Below are positions 22,401 to 29,465 of a stretch of DNA of 34,595 nt, piece after piece. The notes beneath the pieces were generated by a model, which saw only the letters and a program-made list of their open reading frames with translations, was not told the origin of the DNA and did not search any database. A program made the translations under genes and the position numbers. The first letter of the stretch is position 1. Every line of letters starts with the position of its first letter. The stretch comes from Pseudomonas kielensis (GTDB taxonomy: Bacteria > Pseudomonadota > Gammaproteobacteria > Pseudomonadales > Pseudomonadaceae), in the NCBI RefSeq assembly GCF_014236655.1, contig NZ_JACMYG010000042.1, positions 1 to 34,595 of the forward strand. The letters run 5' to 3'.

Positions 22401-24006
22401 GGGGATGCGGACAAAAACTTGGACTGGTTATGCCGCGAAGCCCAGGCTTTCACGATACTCAATGGGACTGAGCGCGCCGAGGGAAATCTTTATACGTTTT
22501 TCGTTGTACCAGCGAATGTATGAATCCAAGGCCTGAATGAACTGCTCGATGCTCGTTGACTGCCAGTTGCGAGGATAGAACAGCTCCGTTTTCAGTCGGC
22601 CGAAGAAACCTTCACAAGCCGCGTTGTCAGGTGAGCAGCCTTTGCGCGACATCGAACGAATCAGCTTCGCATCAGCGATGCGCGATAACCAGCCGGGCCA
22701 GCGGTAGTGAGCGCCACGATCGGAGTGAACAACAGGCCGTTTATCGTTGCTGGCCACCGTTTCGACAGCGGCATCCAGCATCGTGTTCACAAGCTCGGCG
22801 TCGGGACGCGTGCCGATCGACCAACTGATTACCTTTCCATCGAAGCAGTCGATCATGGGGGACAGGTAAACCTTTCCGGCCGGGATCTGGAACTCCGAGA
22901 TGTCGGTCAGCCATTTCTCATTCGGAGCTAGGGCCGTGAAGTTGCGGTTGAGGAGGTTTTCCGGCGCCGGACTGATCTCCCCGAGGTAGGAACCGTATCG
23001 ACGCCGTTTCGACTTGGCGACGACTAGGCACTCCTGCTTCATCAAGCGCTGCACCACCTTCTCTGAAAGGCGCACACGCTGCCTGCTCAACGAAGCTCGC
23101 ATCCGACGGTAGCCATAGCAACGATGATTGCGCTCGAATATGTCCGCCATGGCACGACGCACTTCGGTGTACTTTTCCGCGACCTGCATTCGGGCTCGAT
23201 GATAGAAATAGGAGCTTCGGGCCAAGCCCAACGCGTCAAGCAGCTCTAGCAAGGAGTACCTCTGCCTTAGGGCATCAGCCAGCAATGTCTTCTCCCGATT
23301 GGTCAGGATTTGCCGGTTGATGCCCGTCTCTTTTTTTATGAGTTCATTCGCCCTCATCAACAGGTCATGTTCAAGCTGCAAACGGCGAACATCGAGCTGG
23401 AGAGATTCGAGTTGCCGCTGCAACTCCTCTCGTTCCGGTGACGATGAGGGTTCAAGCCGACACTTCATGGATGGGGATACCTCTGGGCCGAGTAGCTGGT
23501 TTTTCCAGTTGTACAAGGTCGGCCTGCACACGCCCAGCTTTTGAGCCAGGGCTTTCGCACTTTCTTTTCGCGTGCACAGCGCGATGACCGCTGCCTGCTT
23601 CACCGCTGGCGGCCGGGCTAACCCGTCTGATCGACCGACAATACGCGTATGCAACTCGGGGTGCATTTCGTAAATCCAGGCACGCAACGAATCCCGCACG
23701 GGGTAGCCCAACGCCTTGATGGTAGCGGCGATGTTGCGACCGTATTCGAGATAGTGCCCGACAGCCTTTTCCCTTTGGGCCAGTGAGTACTTCGACTTCG
23801 AGTTCTCGTAGCCACGCGGCAGGTCGAGGCATCGCTCATACTCTGCGTGCCAGCTCTTCAAAGAGTTCTTCGTCGGGAAGCCCAACTGACGAATAGTTGC
23901 CCCGATTCGCTTGCCCAGTTTGATGTAGAGCTTGACCGCTCGGATACGGTCTTCGTATGAATACATGAACTACCTCCAGGTAGTCCAAGATTTCCGCCGC
24001 ATCCCC
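22401..24006 (-). mobile_element. IS3-family insertion inside the IS21 right end
   Basis: Inverted ends GGGGATGCGG (22401-22410 and, inverted, 23997-24006) are followed inward by a further shared CTTGGACT. The trinucleotide GGT is duplicated at both borders (22398-22400 and 24007-24009), a normal IS3-family target duplication. The element is 1606 bp and carries one transposase gene on the minus strand. It inserted after the IS21 element, because it splits that element's terminal repeats. Confidence 0.88.
22428..23966 (-). CDS. IS3-family transposase in one continuous frame
   Basis: The product is 512 residues; CTGGAGG precedes the ATG. The N-terminus holds repeated HTH units (IRQLGFPTKNSLKSWHAEYE, IKALGYPVRDSLRAWIYEMH and AQKLGVCRPTLYNWKNQLL), then a Leu-rich coiled coil (LQRQLESLQLDVRRLQLEHD) and the rve catalytic core. 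The DDE residues are in WLTDISEF, VHSDRGAHY and AACEGFFGRLK. Most IS3 elements make this protein by frameshifting between two frames, but here both parts are in one open frame. It appears intact. Confidence 0.92.
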   Translation of the reverse strand: MYSYEDRIRAVKLYIKLGKRIGATIRQLGFPTKNSLKSWHAEYERCLDLPRGYENSKSKYSLAQREKAVGHYLEYGRNIAATIKALGYPVRDSLRAWIYEMHPELHTRIVGRSDGLARPPAVKQAAVIALCTRKESAKALAQKLGVCRPTLYNWKNQLLGPEVSPSMKCRLEPSSSPEREELQRQLESLQLDVRRLQLEHDLLMRANELIKKETGINRQILTNREKTLLADALRQRYSLLELLDALGLARSSYFYHRARMQVAEKYTEVRRAMADIFERNHRCYGYRRMRASLSRQRVRLSEKVVQRLMKQECLVVAKSKRRRYGSYLGEISPAPENLLNRNFTALAPNEKWLTDISEFQIPAGKVYLSPMIDCFDGKVISWSIGTRPDAELVNTMLDAAVETVASNDKRPVVHSDRGAHYRWPGWLSRIADAKLIRSMSRKGCSPDNAACEGFFGRLKTELFYPRNWQSTSIEQFIQALDSYIRWYNEKRIKISLGALSPIEYRESLGFAA

Positions 24007-24313
24007 GGTGGGTCAGTTTTCAATCAGCGCCGACAGGCCCGGCCTTCTTTTTCATGGACGAGCTTTGGCAAGCCAATGCAAATAAGCCCTATGACTTCAG
24101 CCAGTTCAAACCCTTCGAAACGATCATGTTTTGTCAGGGGCCAAGCGTCCGTGTGACCCCTGAGTCGCTGGCCAGATTCATGGTGATGGAAGGTATCGAA
24201 ACCCCATCCCCCGGCGCTCGCGCATTCTTGGCCTCGATTGAGGCTCAGACTAACAAGCCCGAATAGAACGGAAAATTTCTTACCGCACACACCATCAGAA
24301 CGAGGCCGGAGCG

Positions 24314-24544
24314 ATGAACACGAATATACAGACCCGCGACGACGCGCTGGCCGCGATCCACAAGGCTACAGCCGACGTCGGCCAGGCCATCGATTTGCGC
24401 GTCCTTGAGCACCAAGTGCGCGTAGCTGACGACCTCATAACGGATTGCTGCTCGGCAGCGCTAGTGGATGACGAGGACATGCCTGATCTTCGGCTTGAAC
24501 TGGTGATTGCTCGGCGTACACGCATGAAACAGTTGAGCCTGTAA
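24314..24544 (+). CDS. Small helical protein of unknown function
   Basis: The product is 76 residues; GGCCGGAGCG precedes the ATG. The sequence is helical and charged (DDALAAIHKATADVGQAIDL, LRLELVIARRTRMKQL). No family recognised. The leader begins with GGAAAATT shortly after the stop of the split gene, a shortened form of the leader seen elsewhere. Confidence 0.6.
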   Translation: MNTNIQTRDDALAAIHKATADVGQAIDLRVLEHQVRVADDLITDCCSAALVDDEDMPDLRLELVIARRTRMKQLSL

Positions 24545-24570
24545 TCAACCCCAAAGTTGTAGGAAATGCA

Positions 24571-24640
24571 GTTGCACCATCAGCCCGCCATTGTCGCCGG
24601 CTTTGCAGTAGTAGGAGAGGAGCGGTTTTCGCGTCGACCA
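24571..24640 (+). repeat. Degenerate two-hairpin leader before the gene at 24713
   Basis: It contains GCACCATCAGCCCGCC, nearly the same as the start of the leaders before 31502 and 32405. This is followed by a weaker first stem, GTAGTAGGAGAGG and a possible stem around AGCGGTTTTCGCG. It lies in the 168-base gap between two genes. Confidence 0.5.
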
Positions 24641-24712
24641 GGAAACGCAGCCTGGGTGAGCAAGGTCACAATACTTTTCAACGACTTACGATTCTCACGG
24701 GAAGCACTGCAA

Positions 24713-25288
24713 ATGAGTGATGAAATCTTTACAAAGTTCGAGGCTAGAGTGACCGTCGAAGGTCCGTTCTCATCTGACGGCACGATTTACGACCCAAAGT
24801 CATTGCTGGAAGTGGCGCTACAGCATGCACTGGTCAGCATGCCTGCGGAAGCAGTGTCGAAGCTGGTGGCGGACGTTACTACCAGCATGTTGCACTCGCT
24901 TTCGTGCAAGCGTCGGAGAAATGGTGAGGTGGTACGCCTTGAGGACCAAGATCCGGACGGGTACAACGGCCTCTACCTGATAGCGGCAGGGCGGGGAGAC
25001 CCGACGGATTGCGTTCTGTGTGGAAACTGTTTGTGCAACGAGTGGCCGACCCTTCTTGAGCTTTCTCCCGCAGGAGTGCAGACCGGCGACTATGCCTACC
25101 ATGTATCCGAGTGCCAGATGCTCGACCCTAGTGGCCAAGACCAGCGTGCGCTTGAAACTCTAGGTCGTTCGGTACTCTCCAGTATCCGCGAAGCGCTGAA
25201 TTCGGATGACTCAGGAGATCTACAAAAGCCGGGTGGTGATGTGCAGCATCTGTTCATTCAGGATGAAATTCCGCCACAAGCCCGGTGA
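24713..25288 (+). CDS. Protein of unknown function with a Cys cluster
   Basis: I choose ATG 24713 (GGGAAGC upstream), giving 191 residues; the open frame back to 24566 covers the leader. The N-terminal half reads as a compact alpha/beta unit (FEARVTVEGPFSSDGTIYDP, LEVALQHALVSMPAEAVSKL). A cysteine cluster CVLCGNCLC in the middle, with a later Cys, may bind a metal. No family recognised. Confidence 0.6.
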   Translation: MSDEIFTKFEARVTVEGPFSSDGTIYDPKSLLEVALQHALVSMPAEAVSKLVADVTTSMLHSLSCKRRRNGEVVRLEDQDPDGYNGLYLIAAGRGDPTDCVLCGNCLCNEWPTLLELSPAGVQTGDYAYHVSECQMLDPSGQDQRALETLGRSVLSSIREALNSDDSGDLQKPGGDVQHLFIQDEIPPQAR

Positions 25289-25330
25289 TCGAGGAAGCAC
25301 AGGTACTTCGGGCGTTCAACGTCACCTGAC

Positions 25331-25437
25331 TTGCAAACAATTCGCGCACATGCAAGGAGTGGCGGGACAAGCTGATAGGGGCGGACTACTCAGCCGCCTT
25401 AAGCCTTCAGGCATTGTCCTGTCGTTGTTGATGACTG
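25331..25437 (+). pseudogene. Remnant of a second copy of the 5790-6206 gene
   Basis: TTGCAAACAATTCGCGCACA and ATGCAAGGAGTGGC match the ribosome-binding region of the minus-strand gene at 6206. After a deletion of about 40 bases that removed the start codon, GGGACAAGCTGATAGGGG and onward match codons for RDKLIGADYSAALSLQA. A one-base loss then shifts the frame (GCATTGTCC against GCATTTGTCC) and the likeness ends near 25437. The rest of 25289-25539 shows nothing I can call. Confidence 0.75.
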
Positions 25438-25539
25438 AAGGGAAATGCGACTACCGCCGCCCTTGGGCTTGCTGGCTGCTGATATCCAGGGCAACAAGTC
25501 ACCCTGCCCACCACCAGATCCACGAACAATGGAGTAAGC

Positions 25540-26244
25540 ATGGCCCAACAACTGTTTAGCATCACATACTCGTTAACCCAGAGAGATATTGACCAGGCTG
25601 TGAGGCTTTCAAAGCTGTACTACACGGATTTGATTCAGAAATTGGTCAAGCCGTATGGGCCCACTAGCAGCCTGTGCAGCTCGCAGGTGGAAATTGAGGT
25701 GCGGGCCTATCTGGAGGAGGCATTAACAGGGTTTCATGGCCTATGCGTTGAGGCTCTGGTTGCCAAAGAGGTTTCAACGAACGACGTCGTAGGGTTCGCA
25801 ATCGCATTAAGCGCTCCTGGCTCTACTGACTGCGGGTTGAACTATGCCGCAGTGCGAAAAGATTTCCGCCGGCAAGGCGTTCTGAGAGTAATGCTGGAAA
25901 GCATCAAGTCGAAGTACTCATTTATCGGCTTGAGCTGCCATCCCGATAAGGTTCCCTACTACGAAGCCCTTGGGTTCCGTGCAGACGGTACTGTATTTGT
26001 GCAGGTCTCAATGAGTTGGGGGGAGGACAAACCACACCCAATGATGAACACTTTTGACATGGGCCGAAGCGACGAATTGCAGATGTGCACACAGTCGTTC
26101 TTGAAGCTTCATGGAGCAAAGGCCGAGGCAATCATGCAGAACCTTGGGGACGTGCAAATCAAAAGAATGGAGGATGTGAAGGCGTACTACCAACGTCGGA
26201 ATGATGGATTGTCACACGAACATGCAATGGCGTACCTACGTTAA
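25540..26244 (+). CDS. GNAT-family N-acetyltransferase
   Basis: The product is 234 residues; TGGAGTAAGC precedes the ATG. The GNAT core shows a central strand (VVGFAIALSAPG), motif A with the acetyl-CoA loop VRKDFRRQGVLRVML (105-119; the R-x-x-G-x-x box is R110-RQGVL) and motif B YYEALGFR (140-147). The substrate is unknown. The N-terminal 80 residues and C-terminal 75 residues extend beyond the core and are unassigned. It is followed 17 bases later by the next gene. Confidence 0.78.
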   Translation: MAQQLFSITYSLTQRDIDQAVRLSKLYYTDLIQKLVKPYGPTSSLCSSQVEIEVRAYLEEALTGFHGLCVEALVAKEVSTNDVVGFAIALSAPGSTDCGLNYAAVRKDFRRQGVLRVMLESIKSKYSFIGLSCHPDKVPYYEALGFRADGTVFVQVSMSWGEDKPHPMMNTFDMGRSDELQMCTQSFLKLHGAKAEAIMQNLGDVQIKRMEDVKAYYQRRNDGLSHEHAMAYLR

Positions 26245-26261
26245 CGCATAGGAAAAATGCG

Positions 26262-26585
26262 ATGAACAACACTGAAAAATGGGTCATTCAGAATACTCAT
26301 GGGCAACTGCTACAGAGTTTCTCGATTGACCCCAAGCAGATCCGCATCAACTGGTTTCGTCCAGATGCTCCCGGCAAAACCAAGGCTGGTGAGAAGGGGC
26401 CGTTGAACCTCCTTGCCGAATCAAAAGGGCAGGTTCTGCTAATGGCACTCGTATCACAGGTTCCGACTGAATTTGCTGGAGCCAAGGTTGTGAGTTTGGC
26501 GGAGGCACTCAGTGCAATTAGCGACCTCTCCAGTACTGATTCCATGAAGAATTACCCGACCTGTACGAACAGCGTCGAGAGATAG
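26262..26585 (+). CDS. Small protein of unknown function
   Basis: The product is 107 residues; ATAGGAAAAATGCG precedes the ATG, with only 17 bases from the GNAT gene, so the two are probably cotranscribed. The sequence looks like a beta-rich N-terminus (KWVIQNTHGQLLQSFSIDP) followed by a helix (VVSLAEALSAISDLSS). No family recognised. Confidence 0.65.
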   Translation: MNNTEKWVIQNTHGQLLQSFSIDPKQIRINWFRPDAPGKTKAGEKGPLNLLAESKGQVLLMALVSQVPTEFAGAKVVSLAEALSAISDLSSTDSMKNYPTCTNSVER

Positions 26586-26597
26586 GAAATTCCGACC

Positions 26598-26780
26598 ATG
26601 CCGACCACCAATACCCCGCTTGTGCTGTATGTGTACCGCTGCACCGTTTGTGGCCATTCAGGCAAGCTGCATCTACCTGAATCGTCCCCCGAGGTGACAA
26701 CGGCCTGCTCCGCGTGTGGTGCTGAAGTACAGGCCGAATGGGACGGCGGCGTCGAGCTGACCACCAACGAACCCGAATAA
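26598..26780 (+). CDS. Small zinc-ribbon protein
   Basis: The product is 60 residues with two Cys pairs, CTVCG near the N-terminus and CSACG about 20 residues later, the usual layout of a zinc ribbon. Intervening and terminal segments are acidic. GATAGGAAATTCCGACC upstream of the ATG contains a usable ribosome binding site. Metal binding is inferred from the cysteines. It follows the previous gene by 12 bases. Confidence 0.7.
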   Translation: MPTTNTPLVLYVYRCTVCGHSGKLHLPESSPEVTTACSACGAEVQAEWDGGVELTTNEPE

Positions 26781-26840
26781 CGGAACAGATCGCTACATAC
26801 CACCGGCCCTTGTGGGCCTTTACGAACATCAGGGGGGACT

Positions 26841-27056
26841 ATGAACATCAAACGACCGGCTCGGGTTGTATGGCTGAAAACGCTCCGCCGCATGAGTCAG
26901 GCTCGCCACTCTGTTCGCTACGTGCTGTCCGCAACCGAGTATTTCCTGAGGAGTGATCTCTCCTGGTGCGGATACAAGCACGCGCTGAAGTATCGTCCCA
27001 TAGCGATTGCATGCGTTTGGGGCGCGTTGATCGTCGATCCTGATTTTGAGGTGTAA
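26841..27056 (+). CDS. Small basic protein of unknown function
   Basis: The product is 71 residues; CAGGGGGGACT precedes the ATG. The N-terminal half is strongly basic (KRPARVVWLKTLRRMSQARH) and the C-terminal half contains a short hydrophobic stretch (IAIACVWGALIV). A GGCCC/GGGCC hairpin (26805-26818) lies in the leader. The 16-base motif CACTAACGATGGCACA begins directly after the stop codon. No family recognised. Confidence 0.55.
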   Translation: MNIKRPARVVWLKTLRRMSQARHSVRYVLSATEYFLRSDLSWCGYKHALKYRPIAIACVWGALIVDPDFEV

Positions 27057-27072
27057 CACTAACGATGGCACA
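27057..27072 (+). repeat. Copy of the 16-base motif CACTAACGATGGCACA
   Basis: This is an exact copy of the motif at 14544 and 17397. It abuts the stop codon of the preceding gene. Its ATG opens a 17-codon frame (MAQLISACRRCSDWVHR) with no ribosome binding site, which I do not call as a gene. Confidence 0.7.
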
Positions 27073-27157
27073 ACTCATCTCGGCTTGCAGGCGGTGTAGC
27101 GATTGGGTTCATCGTTGACTAAGTATGCGATTGCCTGTCCGCGAAACTAAGAGAGGA

Positions 27158-27173
27158 GCCCGGTGCGCCGGGC
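27158..27173 (+). repeat. Leader hairpin before the gene at 27189
   Basis: GCCCGG (27158-27163) pairs with CCGGGC (27168-27173) around TGCG. TAAGGAAAAACC and the start codon follow directly. It corresponds to the first hairpin of the leaders described elsewhere in this run. Confidence 0.5.
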
Positions 27174-27188
27174 ATCTAAGGAAAAACC

Positions 27189-27356
27189 ATGGAAATGACC
27201 TACGAAGAAGCGATATACGAGAATCCGACCGTCTCGCGTGCCGTGGCTGAGCGTGAGTGCAAAAGCCACGCCGCTAACATGGCTGACATGGTGGCGGAAC
27301 TTGGTGACCATGCAGAGTATCAAGCACGCGACTTGTTGGTTTGGCTCGGCTACTAA
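27189..27356 (+). CDS. 55-residue acidic protein of unknown function
   Basis: The frame opens at ATG 27189, with AAGGAAAAACC immediately upstream, and gives MEMTYEEAIYENPTVSRAVA and on to a C-terminal LLVWLGY. The composition is acidic with an Ala/His-rich helix (SHAANMADMVAEL). No family recognised. It is the last plus-strand gene before the opposing VRR-NUC gene. Confidence 0.55.
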   Translation: MEMTYEEAIYENPTVSRAVAERECKSHAANMADMVAELGDHAEYQARDLLVWLGY

Positions 27357-27436
27357 TTTGAGTATCGAAAAGTCGCAGCACAGCGGCCTATTCAGAGAGA
27401 CTGGTGCCACTGTGTGACGAACCCCTGCTTGATATC

Positions 27437-28117
27437 TCACACTTTTGCCAACTTGAGGCGGACGACACCACAGTCAAAACCCATAGGTGTTCCTATCCCC
27501 CTTGCAAAACGCAGTTGAGAATCCAGCAGCTTGTCGTTGGTTTTGACCTCGATCAGCTTCATGGTCCCGTCCTTGATCACGATCAGATCTGGCCACCCTG
27601 CACGGTAGTCGTACGGGGCCGCGGAGAACGCCAGCAGGATGTCCGCCAGCTTGTCCCTGCCCAGATGCTCGAACAGTTGGAGCATGAACTCTTCTTTCAC
27701 CCGCGGGAAGAATGACCCCAGTGTCGAGTTTGTGGCCAACTCGTTCACATTCCGCGCCAGGGCGTCCGGTGAAATGCACCTGACGGTCTCGATGATCTCG
27801 GCAGTATGGTCCGCCAGAATCGTCATCTGAGCTTCCAAATACCGGGTAACTGCGTCGATGCGATCGCCGAAGGTATTCATTGCGGACAACGTTTCCAGCG
27901 CTGCGGCTTTCATGAGAAGTAGGGCAGACCCCCCTTCGCAATAGCTCACGCTACCGCCGCTACCGACGAGCATCTGGCCAACCACTTCCTCCGGTAGCCC
28001 GGCCGGGCCCCCATCCAGCGACCAAAGACGCTTGTCGTGCTTCTGCGCCAGGACCTCCGTCAATGACCAGCCGATATCTGAGCATTGATCGGACAGGGTG
28101 ACGTTCTGCTGTTTCAT
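27437..28117 (-). CDS. VRR-NUC domain nuclease (PD-(D/E)XK superfamily)
   Basis: The start is the ATG giving MKQQNVTL, with GAGGG upstream; the product is 226 residues. The C-terminal 70 residues carry the VRR-NUC core: GWPDLIVIKD holds the catalytic Asp, and MKLIEVKTND holds the E-x-K pair, followed by the Q-x-x-x-A helix (DSQLRFARGIG). VRR-NUC domains are found in nucleases acting on branched or damaged DNA and in some phage and restriction enzymes. The N-terminal 150 residues are helical and unassigned. It is the only minus-strand gene in the 17-34 kb run and has its own CACGTA-type promoter. Confidence 0.82.
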   Translation of the reverse strand: MKQQNVTLSDQCSDIGWSLTEVLAQKHDKRLWSLDGGPAGLPEEVVGQMLVGSGGSVSYCEGGSALLLMKAAALETLSAMNTFGDRIDAVTRYLEAQMTILADHTAEIIETVRCISPDALARNVNELATNSTLGSFFPRVKEEFMLQLFEHLGRDKLADILLAFSAAPYDYRAGWPDLIVIKDGTMKLIEVKTNDKLLDSQLRFARGIGTPMGFDCGVVRLKLAKV

Positions 28118-28159
28118 GCAATGTGCCCTCAAGCGGGTGTGAAATTATCGACTAGTAGG

Positions 28160-28185
28160 CGTATAGCTACGTGTTATGTATTATT
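28160..28185 (-). promoter_or_regulatory. CACGTA-N2-TATACG promoter of the VRR-NUC gene
   Basis: On the minus strand ACATAACACGTA ends at 28168, GC follows, then TATACG (28165-28160). The plus-strand complement TACGTGTTATGTAT is identical over 14 bases to the par control region. No consensus -35 is visible. Confidence 0.55.
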
Positions 28186-28233
28186 ATCTGGTTTAGCCTC
28201 GTAAGGCTTCCTGTTGCACCACGCTACCAATCA

Positions 28234-28251
28234 CCCAGCAGGCACGCTGGG
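28234..28251 (+). repeat. Leader hairpin before the gene at 28353
   Basis: CCCAGC (28234-28239) pairs with GCTGGG (28246-28251), extended by flanking CCA and TGG. A GC-rich stretch with GGAGGGTAGAA follows before the start codon, as in the other leaders. Confidence 0.45.
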
Positions 28252-28352
28252 ATGGTTGAAGCATGACAAGGCCGGCGGGCCGCACGCACATCCATCGAAA
28301 CTCGGGTCACCCGTCCACGGAGGGTAGAACTCGGTACCTAAAAGGGCGATCA

Positions 28353-29465
28353 ATGAGCATCGAAATGACCGACAGCGTGTTACGAAAAATGGATAGCGAC
28401 CTTGAGCTGCATCACCGCACCTGGGAGATCGATGGGGATCTGTATCGTTGCCGACACTGCAATTCCGGACAACTGGCGAGCAAGGGCAGTGAAAAGTTTG
28501 TCCACGCATCTGACTGCGATGTACAAAATACGGCAAGTGATCACCCATGGCTTGATCTTGTACGGCTGACCTCAGTTCTGGCCACGCCGCCGGCCCAGGT
28601 ACAGACCCGCTATTGCGACACGTGCGAACGGGAGGTACCCGACCCTTGCAGCAGTTGGGATTGCTCCACCCCTGAGAAGGATAAGTGGGAGCAACCCGTT
28701 AATCAGCATTCGGGCAGTGCCGAATGGTCTGAAGCCTTGCTTCAACTGGAAGTTGTGCGAGAGGCGCATACCAGTCGTGACAGCGCCGAGCGCCTGAAGA
28801 ACATGGATGCGGGCAAGGCCCTGCGCGAAGCTATCGGCAAGCTCAAAGCTTTGCGAGCGAGTCAGCACCAGGGCGAGCCGGTGGAGCTTGCTTTACCCAG
28901 CATGCTGCGCCTGAATTGGTCTGCTGGTGATGTGGTTCGAGCTATTGCCGAGCAAGGAACGCTGTACCGCAAGCCGCCAGTGAGCCATGGCGACACCGCT
29001 GCTTTGAGACAGGTTTATGACCTGATCGGCCTTTCCTACAGTCAGCCGGTCTCCGTGCTGCTGGAGAACTTCAAGAACATCATCCGGTTTGCCGACCTCC
29101 TACACGCCATCGAGAGGGAATTCCTCATGATCCCAGGCGAGCCGAGCGACGAACCGGAGGACGAAGGCTGCGAGCCCGAAGACGTTTGCCTTGTGAACTG
29201 CTGGGGATCCTCCAATGAGAAGTACATTGAGCAGTTCCGTGCCGCGCTGGCTTCTCTGACCGACAAGCGCGTTGCGGACTTGGCCAAGTACATCGACGTA
29301 GTCGAGGGTTGCTACCGGCTGGCCAGCGTCCATTCGGGCAGCATTGACGGTGTTGACGAGCAGGGTGGCGACGAACACGAGGACCCCATCTGCGCCATTT
29401 TCCACCGGCTGTATTACGCGAGGTTTCTGGTACGCAAGTCGGAAACCGAGGCAGCCACGTCATGA
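28353..29465 (+). CDS. Large protein of unknown function with possible zinc sites
   Basis: I take ATG 28353 (MSIEMTDSV), giving 370 residues; the frame is open from 28263 but that part overlaps the leader. Residues about 32-56 (YRCRHCNSGQL...HASDC) and about 88-105 (YCDTCEREVPDPCSSWDC) are Cys/His clusters that could bind zinc. The remainder is helical and acidic (PGEPSDEPEDEGCEPEDVC). No family recognised. The stop overlaps the start of the next gene (ATGA), so it heads a coupled four-gene operon. Confidence 0.7.
   Translation: MSIEMTDSVLRKMDSDLELHHRTWEIDGDLYRCRHCNSGQLASKGSEKFVHASDCDVQNTASDHPWLDLVRLTSVLATPPAQVQTRYCDTCEREVPDPCSSWDCSTPEKDKWEQPVNQHSGSAEWSEALLQLEVVREAHTSRDSAERLKNMDAGKALREAIGKLKALRASQHQGEPVELALPSMLRLNWSAGDVVRAIAEQGTLYRKPPVSHGDTAALRQVYDLIGLSYSQPVSVLLENFKNIIRFADLLHAIEREFLMIPGEPSDEPEDEGCEPEDVCLVNCWGSSNEKYIEQFRAALASLTDKRVADLAKYIDVVEGCYRLASVHSGSIDGVDEQGGDEHEDPICAIFHRLYYARFLVRKSETEAATS

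Larger units (their letters stand above)
19846..24035 (+). mobile_element. IS21-family element carrying a nested IS3-family element
   Basis: The left end TGTTGCCGCTGA (19846) and the inverted right end TGTCGGCGCTGA (24035 reading left) match over most of the first 25 bases. The subterminal repeat GAAAACTGACCCA recurs at the left, and its complement appears twice at the right (around 22378 and 24010), as usual for IS21. A 9-base direct repeat GGCCCGGCC flanks the element. It carries istA and istB in the standard order. Without the nested IS3 it would be about 2.58 kb. The nested insertion separates the two right-end repeats. Confidence 0.9.
19684..24266 (+). pseudogene. Small gene split by the IS21/IS3 composite insertion
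   Basis: Coding resumes in the same frame after the insertion. The upstream part (19684-19845, 54 codons, MQTITATQSLTVADRERLRQ onward) ends in GGC CCG GCC, and the 9-base duplicate GGC CCG GCC at 24036-24044 is followed by FFFMDELWQANANKPYDFSQ to a stop at 24266. Removing the element and one duplicate copy gives a 127-residue protein of unknown function. The downstream part alone starts at ATG 24054 (70 residues) but has no ribosome binding site. Confidence 0.8.

Noticed and set aside
27066..27119. 17-codon frame starting in the 16-base motif
   Set aside because: No ribosome binding site; its start codon is part of a DNA motif that also occurs inside another gene.
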